A stretch of DNA of 19,063 nucleotides, from NCBI GenBank assembly GCA_050740255.1, contig JBOICV010000011.1, positions 1-19,063 of the forward strand, given 5' to 3'. Numbering within the stretch: position 1 is the first letter of the stretch; every line of letters starts with the position of its first letter. Below the pieces are notes generated by a model that made no database searches, was not told the DNA's origin, and worked only from the letters and a program-made list of their open reading frames with translations. The translations under genes and the position numbers were made by a program. This DNA is from JBOICV01 sp050740255. GTDB taxonomy: Bacteria > Pseudomonadota > Gammaproteobacteria > Nevskiales > JBOICV01. Shown here in pieces: positions 8,966-16,161 of this stretch.

Positions 8966-8994
8966 ACCCTTAATGGCAGAAGATTTCCGCTGAA

Positions 8995-9062
8995 GTTTGT
9001 CCTGAGCGGAGTCGAAGGGCGGGATTGACGACACGGGTATTCTTTCGCTGCGCTCAGGATGA
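8995..9062. repeat. Dispersed-repeat fragments (CCTGAGCGGAGTCGAAGG type)
   Basis: GTTTGTCCTGAGCGGAGTCG, running on into AAGG, is an imperfect copy of the TTCGTCCTGAG-TCGAAGGACGAA pattern seen behind secA, but with a different centre. About 25 bases later CGCTGCGCTCAGGATGAC appears, whose CTCAGGA is complementary to the TCCTGAG of the first part. Together they look like one degraded inverted extragenic repeat. Confidence 0.5.
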
Positions 9063-9067
9063 CAGCG

Positions 9068-9101
9068 CCCTCACCCTGGCCCTCTCCCGGAGGGAGAGGG
9101 G
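9068..9101. repeat. CCCTC-type palindromic extragenic repeat downstream of the M23 gene
   Basis: CCCTCTCCC (9080-9088) pairs with GGGAGAGGG (9092-9100) around GGA, preceded by CCCTCACCCTGG. This is a very common intergenic pattern in proteobacteria and is similar to the argJ leader repeat. It begins about 11 bases past the M23 stop and may act as a transcript 3' end, though no T-run follows. Confidence 0.6.
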
Positions 9102-9111
9102 ATTGATCTCG

Positions 9112-10077
9112 TCAGCTCGCGGAAGCGCGGATGTACTCGGCGGGATTAACGACGACGTCGTTGTGCAGCACTTCAAAGTGCACGTGCGGCCCGGTTGATC
9201 GACCGGTGGAACCCATCTTGGCAATCACCTGGCCCTTGCTGACCTTATCACCGACCTTGGCGACCATTTTGCTGTTATGGCCATAGCGGGTCACATAGCC
9301 GTTGCCGTGGTTGATCTCAATCAGGTGGCCGTAGCCGCCCTTGTCGCCGGTCCAGGTCACTACACCAGCGGCCACTGCCAGCACCGGTGCGCCGTGGGTG
9401 CCAGCGAAATCCATGCCTTTGTGGAACGCGCGGCGGCCGGAGAAGGGATCCGAGCGCCGGCCAAAGCCGGACGTTATGTAGCCGCCAATAACCGGACGGC
9501 CAGACGGATAAATCTGTTCGCGCAGGCGGCCCGCCACCACCAGATCCTGCAGTACGCGCATCTCGCGCTCACGCGCGTCGAGATTGGCGGTGAACTGCTC
9601 AAGCTGGTGCTCGAACTCGGCGATGGAACGGTCCTCGTCGCCCAGCATCAGCAATTCCGGGCCACCGACGGCGGGTTCCTGATCGAAATTGAATTCGCCG
9701 GGCGTCATGCGCGCCATCTCGGTAATACGCTGGCCGACCGCGTTCAGGCGCGCAACATGCGCCTGCAGGCGGCCGAGCCGCTGATACAGCGCCAGCATGT
9801 TGTGGTCCAGCTGGGTGCGCACGTCCGCAATCTGCGCGCGCTGGTTGGACATCTCCCGCTGCCAGGATTTACCGAGTTCCGCGGGCACCACGATCCGCGG
9901 GCCATCGGCGGCACGCTGCCCCAGCCAGAAGCTGGTGGAGAGCAGCACCGCGCTCACCATCAGCAGCGGCAGCCACAAATGCACCTCGCGCCAGCTCAGC
10001 TTGAAACGGCGCGTCTGCCCGCGCTTGTGATTGACCAGTATGATGTCCAGGCTCATGTTGCTGTAGCGAAGCTTCAC
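9112..10077 (-). CDS. Membrane-anchored M23 (LytM-family) peptidoglycan endopeptidase
   Basis: Probable cell-wall hydrolase or activator facing the periplasm. It is 321 aa. After a short basic cytoplasmic start there is one membrane segment (about residues 34-52, WLPLLMVSAVLLSTSFWLG), a coiled-coil-like helical stretch (about 70-185), and a C-terminal M23 domain (about 195-316). Zinc ligands are intact: H219 and D223 (HKGMD) and H300 (HVH); the catalytic-type H267 (YGHNS) is also present, so it is likely an active enzyme and not an EnvC/NlpD-type degenerate one. GTG at 10077 is preferred, because GAGGG lies eight bases upstream; the alternative ATG at 10056 has no such site. It is divergent from dciA across 48 bases and precedes secA, a context common in betaproteobacteria. 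Confidence 0.9.
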   Translation of the reverse strand: MKLRYSNMSLDIILVNHKRGQTRRFKLSWREVHLWLPLLMVSAVLLSTSFWLGQRAADGPRIVVPAELGKSWQREMSNQRAQIADVRTQLDHNMLALYQRLGRLQAHVARLNAVGQRITEMARMTPGEFNFDQEPAVGGPELLMLGDEDRSIAEFEHQLEQFTANLDAREREMRVLQDLVVAGRLREQIYPSGRPVIGGYITSGFGRRSDPFSGRRAFHKGMDFAGTHGAPVLAVAAGVVTWTGDKGGYGHLIEINHGNGYVTRYGHNSKMVAKVGDKVSKGQVIAKMGSTGRSTGPHVHFEVLHNDVVVNPAEYIRASAS

Positions 10078-10125
10078 GGCGGACCCTCTGCCAGAGCTGT
10101 GACCTTAAGAACAATTGAGAGCGAG

Positions 10126-10581
10126 ATGCGACGTGCGCCGCGTTCGATGGCCGGCATTCTCACCGGCGATGCAACTACTGATGCACCGCTGGCTGCCGTG
10201 CTGCGGCAGGCTTCGGCGCTGCGCATCCTGGAAGACGCGCTGCGCCAGCACCTGCCCGAACCTCTCAATCAGCACTTCCGGGTTGCGCGAGTAGACGCGC
10301 CGGCCCGACTGGTGCTGGTAACGGACTCCGCGGTCTGGGCCACGCAACTGCGCTATCAAAGCCACCTGTTGCTTGAAGCACTGGCCCGTGCAGGCGGAGC
10401 CGCCTGTCACAAGGTCGAGATCAAAATAGGTCCGCTGTCTGCCTCTCCTCCTCGTCCGGCACCGCAGCCACCACTCACGGCCGCTGCTGCGCAATTTATC
10501 CGCCACACCGCCGACCATGTCGGTGATGAGGAACTCGCCGCCGCCCTGCGGCAGCTTGCCCGTCGCGGTCAAGACCGCTAG
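10126..10581 (+). CDS. dciA: DciA-type (DUF721) replicative helicase loader
   Basis: A protein of 151 aa with an N-terminal DUF721 domain (about residues 15-102): LRILEDALRQHLPEPLNQHF, then RLVLVTDSAVWATQLRYQ, LLLEAL and VEIKIGP. A Pro/Ala-rich linker and a helical C-terminal end follow. DUF721 proteins (DciA) interact with the DnaB helicase and are the usual bacterial replacement for DnaC. The frame is open far upstream, but only the part from ATG 10126 is real, since the upstream portion lies antisense to the M23 gene. GAGAGCGAG precedes the ATG. GTG at 10099 is a less likely alternative start. It is the only plus-strand gene between 3431 and the right end, convergent with lpxC, and closed by a terminator. 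Confidence 0.85.
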   Translation: MRRAPRSMAGILTGDATTDAPLAAVLRQASALRILEDALRQHLPEPLNQHFRVARVDAPARLVLVTDSAVWATQLRYQSHLLLEALARAGGAACHKVEIKIGPLSASPPRPAPQPPLTAAAAQFIRHTADHVGDEELAAALRQLARRGQDR

Positions 10582-10618
10582 GGCCTTGCGGGCCGTTACC
10601 GGCGCCGCATACAACACA

Positions 10619-10648
10619 CCCCTGCCCGGTTACCCGTCAGGGGTTTTT
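10619..10648 (+). terminator. Intrinsic terminator of dciA, touching the lpxC stop
   Basis: CCCCTG (10619-10624) pairs with CAGGGG (10638-10643), followed by TTTTT (10644-10648). The T-run overlaps the lpxC stop codon (10647-10649 on the other strand). From the lpxC side the same hairpin is followed only by TGTGTTGT, so it is strongest for dciA but might serve both genes. Confidence 0.7.
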
Positions 10649-11561
10649 AATGCACCGCCGGCGCGGCCTGGCTATAGGCGATCGGCGCGGAAGTCTTGTC
10701 CGCGAAGGTCACCATTTCCCAGGCTTTCTTATCCGCCAGCAGGGTACGCAACAACTTGTTGTTCAGCGCATGGCCGGACTTGTAGCCGCTGAAGGAGCCG
10801 ATCAAGCCATGCCCCAACAGGTACAAATCGCCAATCGCATCCAGAATCTTGTGCCGCACCAGTTCATCTTCGTAACGAAGGCCATCCGCGTTCAGCACCC
10901 GGTAGTCGTCCAGCACCACCGCGTTATCCATGCTGCCGCCCAGCGCCAGATCGTTGGCGCGCAGATATTCGATGTCGCGCATGAAACCGAAAGTGCGGGC
11001 GCGGCTGACTTCTTTCACGAACGAGGTGCTGGAAAAGTCAACCGTGGCGGTCTGCGTGCCGGCGTGAAACATCGGGTGATCGAACTCGATGCCGAAGCTG
11101 ACTTTGAAGCCGTCGTAAGGCTCAAAGCGCGCCCATTTGTCGCCGTCGCTCACTTCAACCGTGTTCTTGATCCGGATAAAGCGCTTGGGCGCGTCCAGTT
11201 CCTGGATGCCCGCGCTCTGGATGAGAAACACGAAAGGCCCGGCGCTACCGTCCATGATCGGCACTTCGTCGGCTGATAGTTCGACGACCGCATTGTCTAT
11301 GCCAAGGCCGGCCATCGCCGATAGCAGGTGCTCAACCGTGGCGACGCGCACGCCATGCTGCACCAGCGTGGTTGAGAGCGTGGTCTCGCCCACATTCTCG
11401 GCATGCGCCGCGACTTCGGTCGGCATATCGAGATCAACCCGACGGAATACCAAACCTGCGTCGGCCGCCGCAGGTTTCAAAGTCATATAGACCTTGTTGC
11501 CGGTGTGTAAACCGACACCCGTAGCACGGATCTGATTTTTAAGCGTGCGTTGCTTAAGCAT
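10647..11561 (-). CDS. lpxC: LpxC, UDP-3-O-acyl-N-acetylglucosamine deacetylase
   Basis: Zinc amidase that carries out the committed step of lipid A synthesis. It is 304 aa, the standard size. It starts MLKQRTLKNQIRATGVGLHTG, typical of the family. Metal ligands are present: H78 in VEHLLSA, H237 and D241 in VRHKILDAIGD; E77 and H264 (SGHALNNKL) are the expected catalytic residues. Also visible are PIMDGSAGPF and ARTFGF. ATG at 11561 is preceded by GAGGAG, with a rather long 12-base spacer. As in many proteobacteria it follows ftsZ, but a terminator and its own promoter stand between them. The stop codon lies within the dciA terminator. Confidence 0.98.
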   Translation of the reverse strand: MLKQRTLKNQIRATGVGLHTGNKVYMTLKPAAADAGLVFRRVDLDMPTEVAAHAENVGETTLSTTLVQHGVRVATVEHLLSAMAGLGIDNAVVELSADEVPIMDGSAGPFVFLIQSAGIQELDAPKRFIRIKNTVEVSDGDKWARFEPYDGFKVSFGIEFDHPMFHAGTQTATVDFSSTSFVKEVSRARTFGFMRDIEYLRANDLALGGSMDNAVVLDDYRVLNADGLRYEDELVRHKILDAIGDLYLLGHGLIGSFSGYKSGHALNNKLLRTLLADKKAWEMVTFADKTSAPIAYSQAAPAVH

Positions 11562-11702
11562 CTAACGCCTGTACTCCTCGGATCATGTATCCCGCCGCCA
11601 GCGCAAATCGAGACGCGCTCGCGCACCGGCTCTCCGTGCACAATCTCCCTTGGCCGGCTTATGCCGCCGACGCGCAGGCAAACCGCATTCTGCGGTAGAT
11701 GA

Positions 11703-11723
11703 CCGCCGCATGGCAAGCGGCGG
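11703..11723 (-). promoter_or_regulatory. Hairpin in the lpxC leader
   Basis: CCGCCGC (11703-11709) and GCGGCGG (11717-11723) form a perfect 7-bp stem with a seven-base loop, about 140 bases upstream of the lpxC start. No T-run follows on the minus strand, so it is not a terminator. It would lie in the leader if transcription starts near 11791. Confidence 0.35.
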
Positions 11724-11797
11724 GGCTTAGTAAATTTTGCCTAAATCAAGTACTTCAACCCCGCTACTCAAGTCCGACCATATTTGTGCAGTGCAGC

Positions 11798-11826
11798 ATT
11801 CTAGCCGCTCCTGCCGACCCTGTCCA
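11798..11826 (-). promoter_or_regulatory. Sigma70-type promoter for lpxC
   Basis: On the minus strand TGGACA (11826-11821) and TAGAAT (11803-11798) are separated by exactly 17 bases; each matches consensus at five of six positions. It lies between the ftsZ terminator and lpxC. Predicted transcript start is near 11791, giving a leader of about 230 nt. A second, weaker match (TTGAAG, 18 bases, TTTACT) lies at 11758-11729. Confidence 0.6.
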
Positions 11827-11992
11827 CCCAGCGAGCCCCGACACAGGGACGTGCGGCGTAGCCAACGAAATAGGCTCGCGAGCCAGAGAGCGCCTTGCGC
11901 CCTTGAGTGCCGAACGAGCCTCGCAGCCGCGTGGCACTTGCGCTCGCTCCCTCTCGGCAGGAGACGCGGCCGGTATTTCGCTCGCCACCCTG
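11827..11992. other. Unassigned part of the ftsZ-lpxC intergenic region
   Basis: The full ftsZ-lpxC gap is 465 bases. This part has no recognisable gene. It contains a 12-base palindrome GGCTCGCGAGCC (11873-11884) and is unusually open in several frames; an 82-codon minus frame (11764-12012) crosses it and the lpxC promoter but has no ribosome-binding site and an Arg/Ala-rich, unnatural-looking product. It may be a dispersed non-coding repeat. Confidence 0.4.
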
Positions 11993-12016
11993 AAAAAAGT
12001 GCGGGATTGCACTTTT
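11993..12016 (-). terminator. Intrinsic terminator of ftsZ and the dcw operon
   Basis: On the minus strand AAAAGTGC (12016-12009) pairs with GCACTTTT (12002-11995) around a six-base loop, running into six T. It starts about ten bases after the ftsZ stop. This marks the likely end of the murG-to-ftsZ transcript and isolates lpxC from it. Confidence 0.8.
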
Positions 12017-12026
12017 CTCAGTACAA

Positions 12027-13211
12027 CTAGTTGGCCTGTTTCCTCAGGAAGGCCGGTACATCGAATATCTCCTGCTCTTCGGGTAGACCCGACACCGCCG
12101 CGTGTTGCTGCGCCCTGTGCTTTTGCTCCTCATTGCGGATGTATGCAGGCTTGTCGTAGATCGAACCGCCTTGCGGGGCTTTTGGCGTACCGAACGGCAG
12201 ACCGATCACCACCTTGGGCTGCTCCGGCTTGAGCGCGTGCTTGGGCTTGCCCAGGCCGGTAGCCACAACCGTCACCCGGATGCTGCCGCCCATATTCGGG
12301 TCGCAAGCACTGCCCACGATCACCTCAGCATCTTCCGCCGCCATGTCCGTGACGATTTCGTTGATCGTCTGGAATTCCTGCATGGTGATGCTGTCGTCCG
12401 CAGTCACGTTGACCAGAATGCCCTGCGCGCCGTGCAGGTCCATATCTTCCAGCAAGGGACTGGCCAGCGCCTGCTCGGCCGCTTCGCGCGCGCGGTTTTC
12501 GCCGCTCGCCGAACCCAGACCCAGCATGGCCTTGCCCTGCACGCTCATGACTTTGCGTACGTCGGCGAAGTCCACGTTGATGAGACCCGGCGCGGTGATG
12601 ATCTCCGAGATACCCTGCACTGCGTTCTGCAGCACGTTGTTGGCCGCCCGGAAGGCATCACGCATCGAAGAGTTCTTGCCGAGCACGGTCTGCAGCTTCT
12701 CGTTGGGAATCACGATGAGCGAGTCCACGTGTTGCTGCAGCTCCTCGATGCCCTTCATCGCTACCGCCATCCGCTTCTTCTGCTCGAACGGGAAGGGCTT
12801 GGTTACCACCGCCAGCGTGAGTATGCCCAGCTCGCGGGCGATAGCCGCGAATATCGGCGCTGCGCCGGTACCGGTACCGCCACCCATCCCAGCGGTGATG
12901 AACAGCATGTCGGTGCCGCTCAGGATGTCGCGGATGCGATCGCGATCCTCCTCGGCCGCCTTGCGTCCGACATCCGGGTTGGCGCCCGCGCCGAGACCCC
13001 GCGTGAGATTGCCGCCGATTTGCAGCAGCGTCTCCGCCTTGCAGCGCTCGAGATGCTGCACGTCGGTGTTGGAGCTGACGAAATCCACACCCGCAATCGC
13101 TGCCTCGACCATCTGGTTGACGGTGTTGCAGCCACCGCCGCCGATGCCGATCACCTTGATCACCGCACCTTTACTCTGATTATCCACCAGCTCGAATACT
13201 TCAGTTGCCAT
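12027..13211 (-). CDS. ftsZ: FtsZ, tubulin-like cell division GTPase
   Basis: Forms the cytoplasmic Z-ring that recruits the divisome. It is 394 aa. The GTP-binding parts are intact: GIGGGGCNTVNQM (residues 22-34), the tubulin signature GGGTGTG (110-116), and NVDFADVRKVM further on. The C-terminal peptide DVPAFLRKQAN is the docking site for FtsA, ZipA and ZapD, and follows a short variable linker. The frame extends 12 codons further upstream, but ATG at 13211 is the true start: AAGGAG (13225-13220) stands eight bases before it, and MATEVFELVD is the typical N-terminus. It lies 46 bases after ftsA and just ahead of a terminator. Confidence 0.98.
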   Translation of the reverse strand: MATEVFELVDNQSKGAVIKVIGIGGGGCNTVNQMVEAAIAGVDFVSSNTDVQHLERCKAETLLQIGGNLTRGLGAGANPDVGRKAAEEDRDRIRDILSGTDMLFITAGMGGGTGTGAAPIFAAIARELGILTLAVVTKPFPFEQKKRMAVAMKGIEELQQHVDSLIVIPNEKLQTVLGKNSSMRDAFRAANNVLQNAVQGISEIITAPGLINVDFADVRKVMSVQGKAMLGLGSASGENRAREAAEQALASPLLEDMDLHGAQGILVNVTADDSITMQEFQTINEIVTDMAAEDAEVIVGSACDPNMGGSIRVTVVATGLGKPKHALKPEQPKVVIGLPFGTPKAPQGGSIYDKPAYIRNEEQKHRAQQHAAVSGLPEEQEIFDVPAFLRKQAN

Positions 13212-13257
13212 GACGCACTCTCCTTTGGAGTTGAAAGTCAAACCCAAGTCGCTAACC

Positions 13258-14490
13258 CTAAAAATTTCCCTGGAACCAGCTCTTCATCCGGCTCCAGACC
13301 TGAACCAAGCCGCTGCCGTCCGGCGCGCCCGTGTACTTCGGCTGCGCTTGCTGGCTGAACATCAGCAGGCCGACGCCGGTCGCATAGACCGGGCTCTTCA
13401 CCGCGTCCGCCATGCCGTGCACGTTCTGCGGCACACCGACGCGCACCGGCATGTGGAACACTTCCTCGGCCAGCTCGATGACGCCGGGCATCTTGCTGCT
13501 GCCGCCGGTGAGCACGATGCCGCCGGCGATGAGATCGTCGAAGCCGCTGCGGATCAGCTCCTTCTGAATCATCAGGAACAATTCCTCGTAACGCGCCTTG
13601 ATCACCTCCGCCAGCGTGTGGCGCGCGAGCTTGCGCGGCGGGCGGTCGCCGACGCTCGGCACCTCAATCACCTCGTCCGGCTCAACCAGTTGGGGCAGTG
13701 CGCAGCCATGCGCGAGTTTTATCTGCTCCGCATGCGGCGCGGGCGTGCGCAGCGCGATCGCGATGTCGTTGGTGACCTGGTCGCCGGCGATCGGCAGCAC
13801 CGCGGTGTGGCGGATCGCGCCGCCGGCGAACACCGCGATGTCGCTGGTGCCGCCGCCCATGTCCACCAGGCAGATGCCGAGCTGCTTCTCATCGCTGGTC
13901 AGCACCGCATAGCTGGAAGCGAGCTGTTCCAGCGTCAACCGCGTCACCTGCAGTCCGCAGCCCTGCACGCACTTGCTGATGTTCTGCGCCGAGGTGACCG
14001 CGCCGGTGACGATGTGCACCTTGGCTTCGAGCCGCACGCCGGACATGCCGACCGGCTCCTGAATGCCGTCGTGGTCATCGAGCGTGAAATACTGCGGCAG
14101 CACGTGCAGAATTTTCTGGTCGGCCGGAATCGCCACCGCGCAAGCGGCGTCAATGACCCGCTCGACGTCGGCTTGCGTCACTTCCTTGCTGCGCACCGCG
14201 ACGATGCCGTTGGAGTTGAGGCTTTTGACGTGCGAACCGGAGATGCCGACGTGCACCGACTGGATGCGGCAGCCGGCCATCAGCTCCGCTTCCTGCACTG
14301 CGCGCTGAATGGACTGCGTGGTGACTTCGATATTCACCACCACGCCCTTCTTCATGCCTTTCGACGGATGCGTGCCCAGGCCAACCACTTCAAACTCGCC
14401 GTCGGGATTGACCTCAGCCACGATGCAGGCGACCTTCGAGGTGCCCACGTCGAGCGCGACAATCAGATTTTTCTCAGGCTTTTTCGCCAT
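13258..14490 (-). CDS. ftsA: FtsA, actin-like membrane anchor of the Z-ring
   Basis: Tethers FtsZ to the inner membrane and recruits later division proteins. It is 410 aa. The actin-fold ATP motifs are present: phosphate-1 (ALDVGTSKVACIV, about residues 12-24), phosphate-2 (VDMGGGTSDIAVF) and the adenosine motif (LTGGSSKMPG). The protein ends in an amphipathic helix (VQVWSRMKSWFQGNF), its membrane-targeting sequence. The frame runs 15 codons further upstream, but ATG at 14490 is chosen because AGGAGGAG stands four bases ahead and MAKKPEKNLIVALD is the usual start. It overlaps the end of ftsQ by 17 bases, suggesting coupled translation. Confidence 0.98.
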   Translation of the reverse strand: MAKKPEKNLIVALDVGTSKVACIVAEVNPDGEFEVVGLGTHPSKGMKKGVVVNIEVTTQSIQRAVQEAELMAGCRIQSVHVGISGSHVKSLNSNGIVAVRSKEVTQADVERVIDAACAVAIPADQKILHVLPQYFTLDDHDGIQEPVGMSGVRLEAKVHIVTGAVTSAQNISKCVQGCGLQVTRLTLEQLASSYAVLTSDEKQLGICLVDMGGGTSDIAVFAGGAIRHTAVLPIAGDQVTNDIAIALRTPAPHAEQIKLAHGCALPQLVEPDEVIEVPSVGDRPPRKLARHTLAEVIKARYEELFLMIQKELIRSGFDDLIAGGIVLTGGSSKMPGVIELAEEVFHMPVRVGVPQNVHGMADAVKSPVYATGVGLLMFSQQAQPKYTGAPDGSGLVQVWSRMKSWFQGNF

Positions 14491-15232
14491 GCTGCTCCTC
14501 CTGTTTCGTTGCCGGCAATTGGGGACGCCAGGCAACGGCGAAACCGTTTGAGTAGCGCAAATCCACCCGCGTAACCTCGGCCAGGCGTGCGCCCAGGGCC
14601 GGCACCACGACCTGCGCGTAGCGCCGCAGGCGCGGGTCCATGTCGTCGCGGCCGAGTTGCAGCGTGGGTCCGCTGGCCAATTGCACCGACCAAGCGCCGC
14701 GCGCGTCCAGGCTTAATTCGTCAATGCGGGCGGTGACTGGTGTCAATGCGGTTTGCCAGCGCGCCAGCGCCTGCAGCAGCACCGGCGCCGCCAGCGGATC
14801 AGGTCCGCGCAAGCGCGGCAGGCCGAGCACGCTGCCGTCCAATGCCAGCGGCGTAAACACTTCGCCTTGCGCCGTGACCAGCGCGGCCTCGTGCCAGCGC
14901 GCTGCTGGCACGCGCTCGTACAGGTGCAGGGCTACCGCATTGGGCCAGTGTTTTCGCACCGCCACCGATTGCACCCAGGGCAGCTTGCTGACCGCGGCTT
15001 GTATCGCGCTGACGTCGAGCTCGAAAAAGCGCGCGCCGAGATAAGGCCGCACCGCGCGAATCAGCTCCGGATCGTTTAGGTGATGCAGCTCGCCTTCAAT
15101 CACCAGTCGGTGTACCGGTCCCGACAGCGGGCCGAGCCGTTGCGGTGCGTATACCGTGAGCAGCCAGACAACGGCAACCACGGTGAGCAGCGGCACCGGC
15201 AGGTATTTGAGACGGCTGATTCCTGCACTCAT
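14474..15232 (-). CDS. ftsQ: FtsQ, bitopic divisome protein
   Basis: Inner-membrane division protein that links early and late divisome parts through the FtsQBL complex. It is 252 aa. There is a short cytoplasmic N-terminus and one membrane segment (about residues 12-30, PVPLLTVVAVVWLLTVYAP). A POTRA domain follows (about 40-108), with a typical pattern ending in LPWVQSVAVRKHWPNAVALHL, then the beta domain (to about 240) with DLRYSNGFAVAW. The ATG overlaps the ddl stop by four bases (ATGA), and the 3' end overlaps ftsA by 17. The divisome ftsQ-ftsA-ftsZ order is standard. Confidence 0.95.
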   Translation of the reverse strand: MSAGISRLKYLPVPLLTVVAVVWLLTVYAPQRLGPLSGPVHRLVIEGELHHLNDPELIRAVRPYLGARFFELDVSAIQAAVSKLPWVQSVAVRKHWPNAVALHLYERVPAARWHEAALVTAQGEVFTPLALDGSVLGLPRLRGPDPLAAPVLLQALARWQTALTPVTARIDELSLDARGAWSVQLASGPTLQLGRDDMDPRLRRYAQVVVPALGARLAEVTRVDLRYSNGFAVAWRPQLPATKQEEQHGEKA

Positions 15233-16161
15233 GCCGGCGCCTCCATGCTCGTCTCCAGAATTTTCCAGACGAGTTGATCGAAGCTGATACCCAGCGCTTT
15301 CGCCGCTACCGGAAACAGGCTGTGCGAGGTCATGCCGGGCAGCGTGTTGATCTCCAGAAACCAGGGCCGGTTTTGCGGGTCCAGCATGAAATCCACGCGG
15401 CTCCAGCCGCTGGCGCCGAGCGCATCGAAAGCCTTGAGCGCAAGCTGGCCGATGGTTTTTTCAAGTGCCGCATCAATCCCGCTGGGGCAGTGGTAGCGGG
15501 TGTCGTTCGACACGTACTTGGCGTGGTAGTCGTAGTACTCACCGGCCGGCTCGATCCAGACGAAGGGCAGCACCTGCCTTGCCAATACCGCGGCGGTGAA
15601 TTCGCGGCCGGCGATAAATTGCTCCGCCAGCACCAGCGGGCAGTACTTGCGCGCCAGTTCGAACGCCGGCTTAAGTTCCTCGGCCTTTTTCACTTTCGTC
15701 ATGCCGATGCTGGAGCCTTCCGTGGCAGGCTTGACGAAAATTGGCAGCCCGAGCTGTCGCACCACCGCGTCGAAGTCGCTGCGCTCATCCAGCAGGACAT
15801 GGGGCGCGCAAGGAATGCCAGCGCTCTGCCAGATCTGCTTGGTGCGCAGCTTGTCCATGGCCAGCGCGGAAGCGAGCACGCCGCTGCCGGTATACGGAAT
15901 ACCCTGTAATTCGAGCGCGGCCTGCACCACACCGTCCTCGCCGCCGATGCCGTGCAGCATGTTGAAAGCGCGATCAAAGCCCTGCGCTTTGAGCTGCAAA
16001 ATATTCTCGCGGCTGGCGTCAACGGCGGTAACCTGAATGCTGCGGCCTTGCATGGCTTCATGCACGGCTTTGCCGCTCATCAGCGACACTTCGCGCTCCG
16101 CCGACCAGCCACCCATGAGCACGGCTACGCGCCCGAAGTCAGCCGCATTCACCACCTTCAT
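15229..16161 (-). CDS. ddlB: DdlB, D-alanine-D-alanine ligase
   Basis: ATP-grasp enzyme joining two D-alanines for the peptidoglycan stem peptide. It is 310 aa, normal length. Conserved parts: MGGWSAEREVSL with E22, LHGIGGEDGVVQ, VKPATEGSSIGM (S150/S151), YYDYHAKY with K215 and Y216, SGWSRVDFML, and LEINTLPGMTSHSL. The tyrosine in the YDYxAKY motif is typical of D-Ala-D-Ala ligases, in contrast to the D-Ala-D-lactate and D-Ala-D-serine ligases. ATG at 16161 overlaps the murB stop by four bases, and its own stop overlaps the ftsQ start likewise. It is the dcw-cluster copy, hence the symbol ddlB. Confidence 0.97.
   Translation of the reverse strand: MKVVNAADFGRVAVLMGGWSAEREVSLMSGKAVHEAMQGRSIQVTAVDASRENILQLKAQGFDRAFNMLHGIGGEDGVVQAALELQGIPYTGSGVLASALAMDKLRTKQIWQSAGIPCAPHVLLDERSDFDAVVRQLGLPIFVKPATEGSSIGMTKVKKAEELKPAFELARKYCPLVLAEQFIAGREFTAAVLARQVLPFVWIEPAGEYYDYHAKYVSNDTRYHCPSGIDAALEKTIGQLALKAFDALGASGWSRVDFMLDPQNRPWFLEINTLPGMTSHSLFPVAAKALGISFDQLVWKILETSMEAPA

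Larger units (their letters stand above)
8867..9111. other. Remainder of the M23-secA intergenic region
   Basis: No gene is seen on either strand. On the minus strand a lone TAAAAT (8895-8890) could be a -10 box about 50 nt upstream of secA, but no -35 partner stands at 16-18 bases. The rest is three palindromic or repeat segments, listed separately. Confidence 0.5.

Noticed and set aside
9277..10125. Long plus-strand open frame joined to dciA, making a 434-codon reading frame
   Set aside because: The upstream part lies antisense to the well-supported M23 gene and its product (His/Ala/Arg-rich) resembles no protein; only the DUF721 part from 10126 is real.
11483..11716. 77-codon minus frame in the lpxC leader
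   Set aside because: It starts with TTG in a hairpin loop, runs into lpxC in another frame, and its product shows no recognisable pattern.
11764..12012. 82-codon minus frame between ftsZ and lpxC as a gene
   Set aside because: It has no ribosome-binding site, crosses the ftsZ terminator and the lpxC promoter, and gives an atypical Arg/Ala-rich product.
12102..14574. Long plus-strand open frames (over 400 codons) opposite ftsZ and ftsA
   Set aside because: Antisense shadows of GC-rich coding sequence; the products are His/Arg/Ala-rich without motifs, while the minus-strand proteins are complete and canonical.
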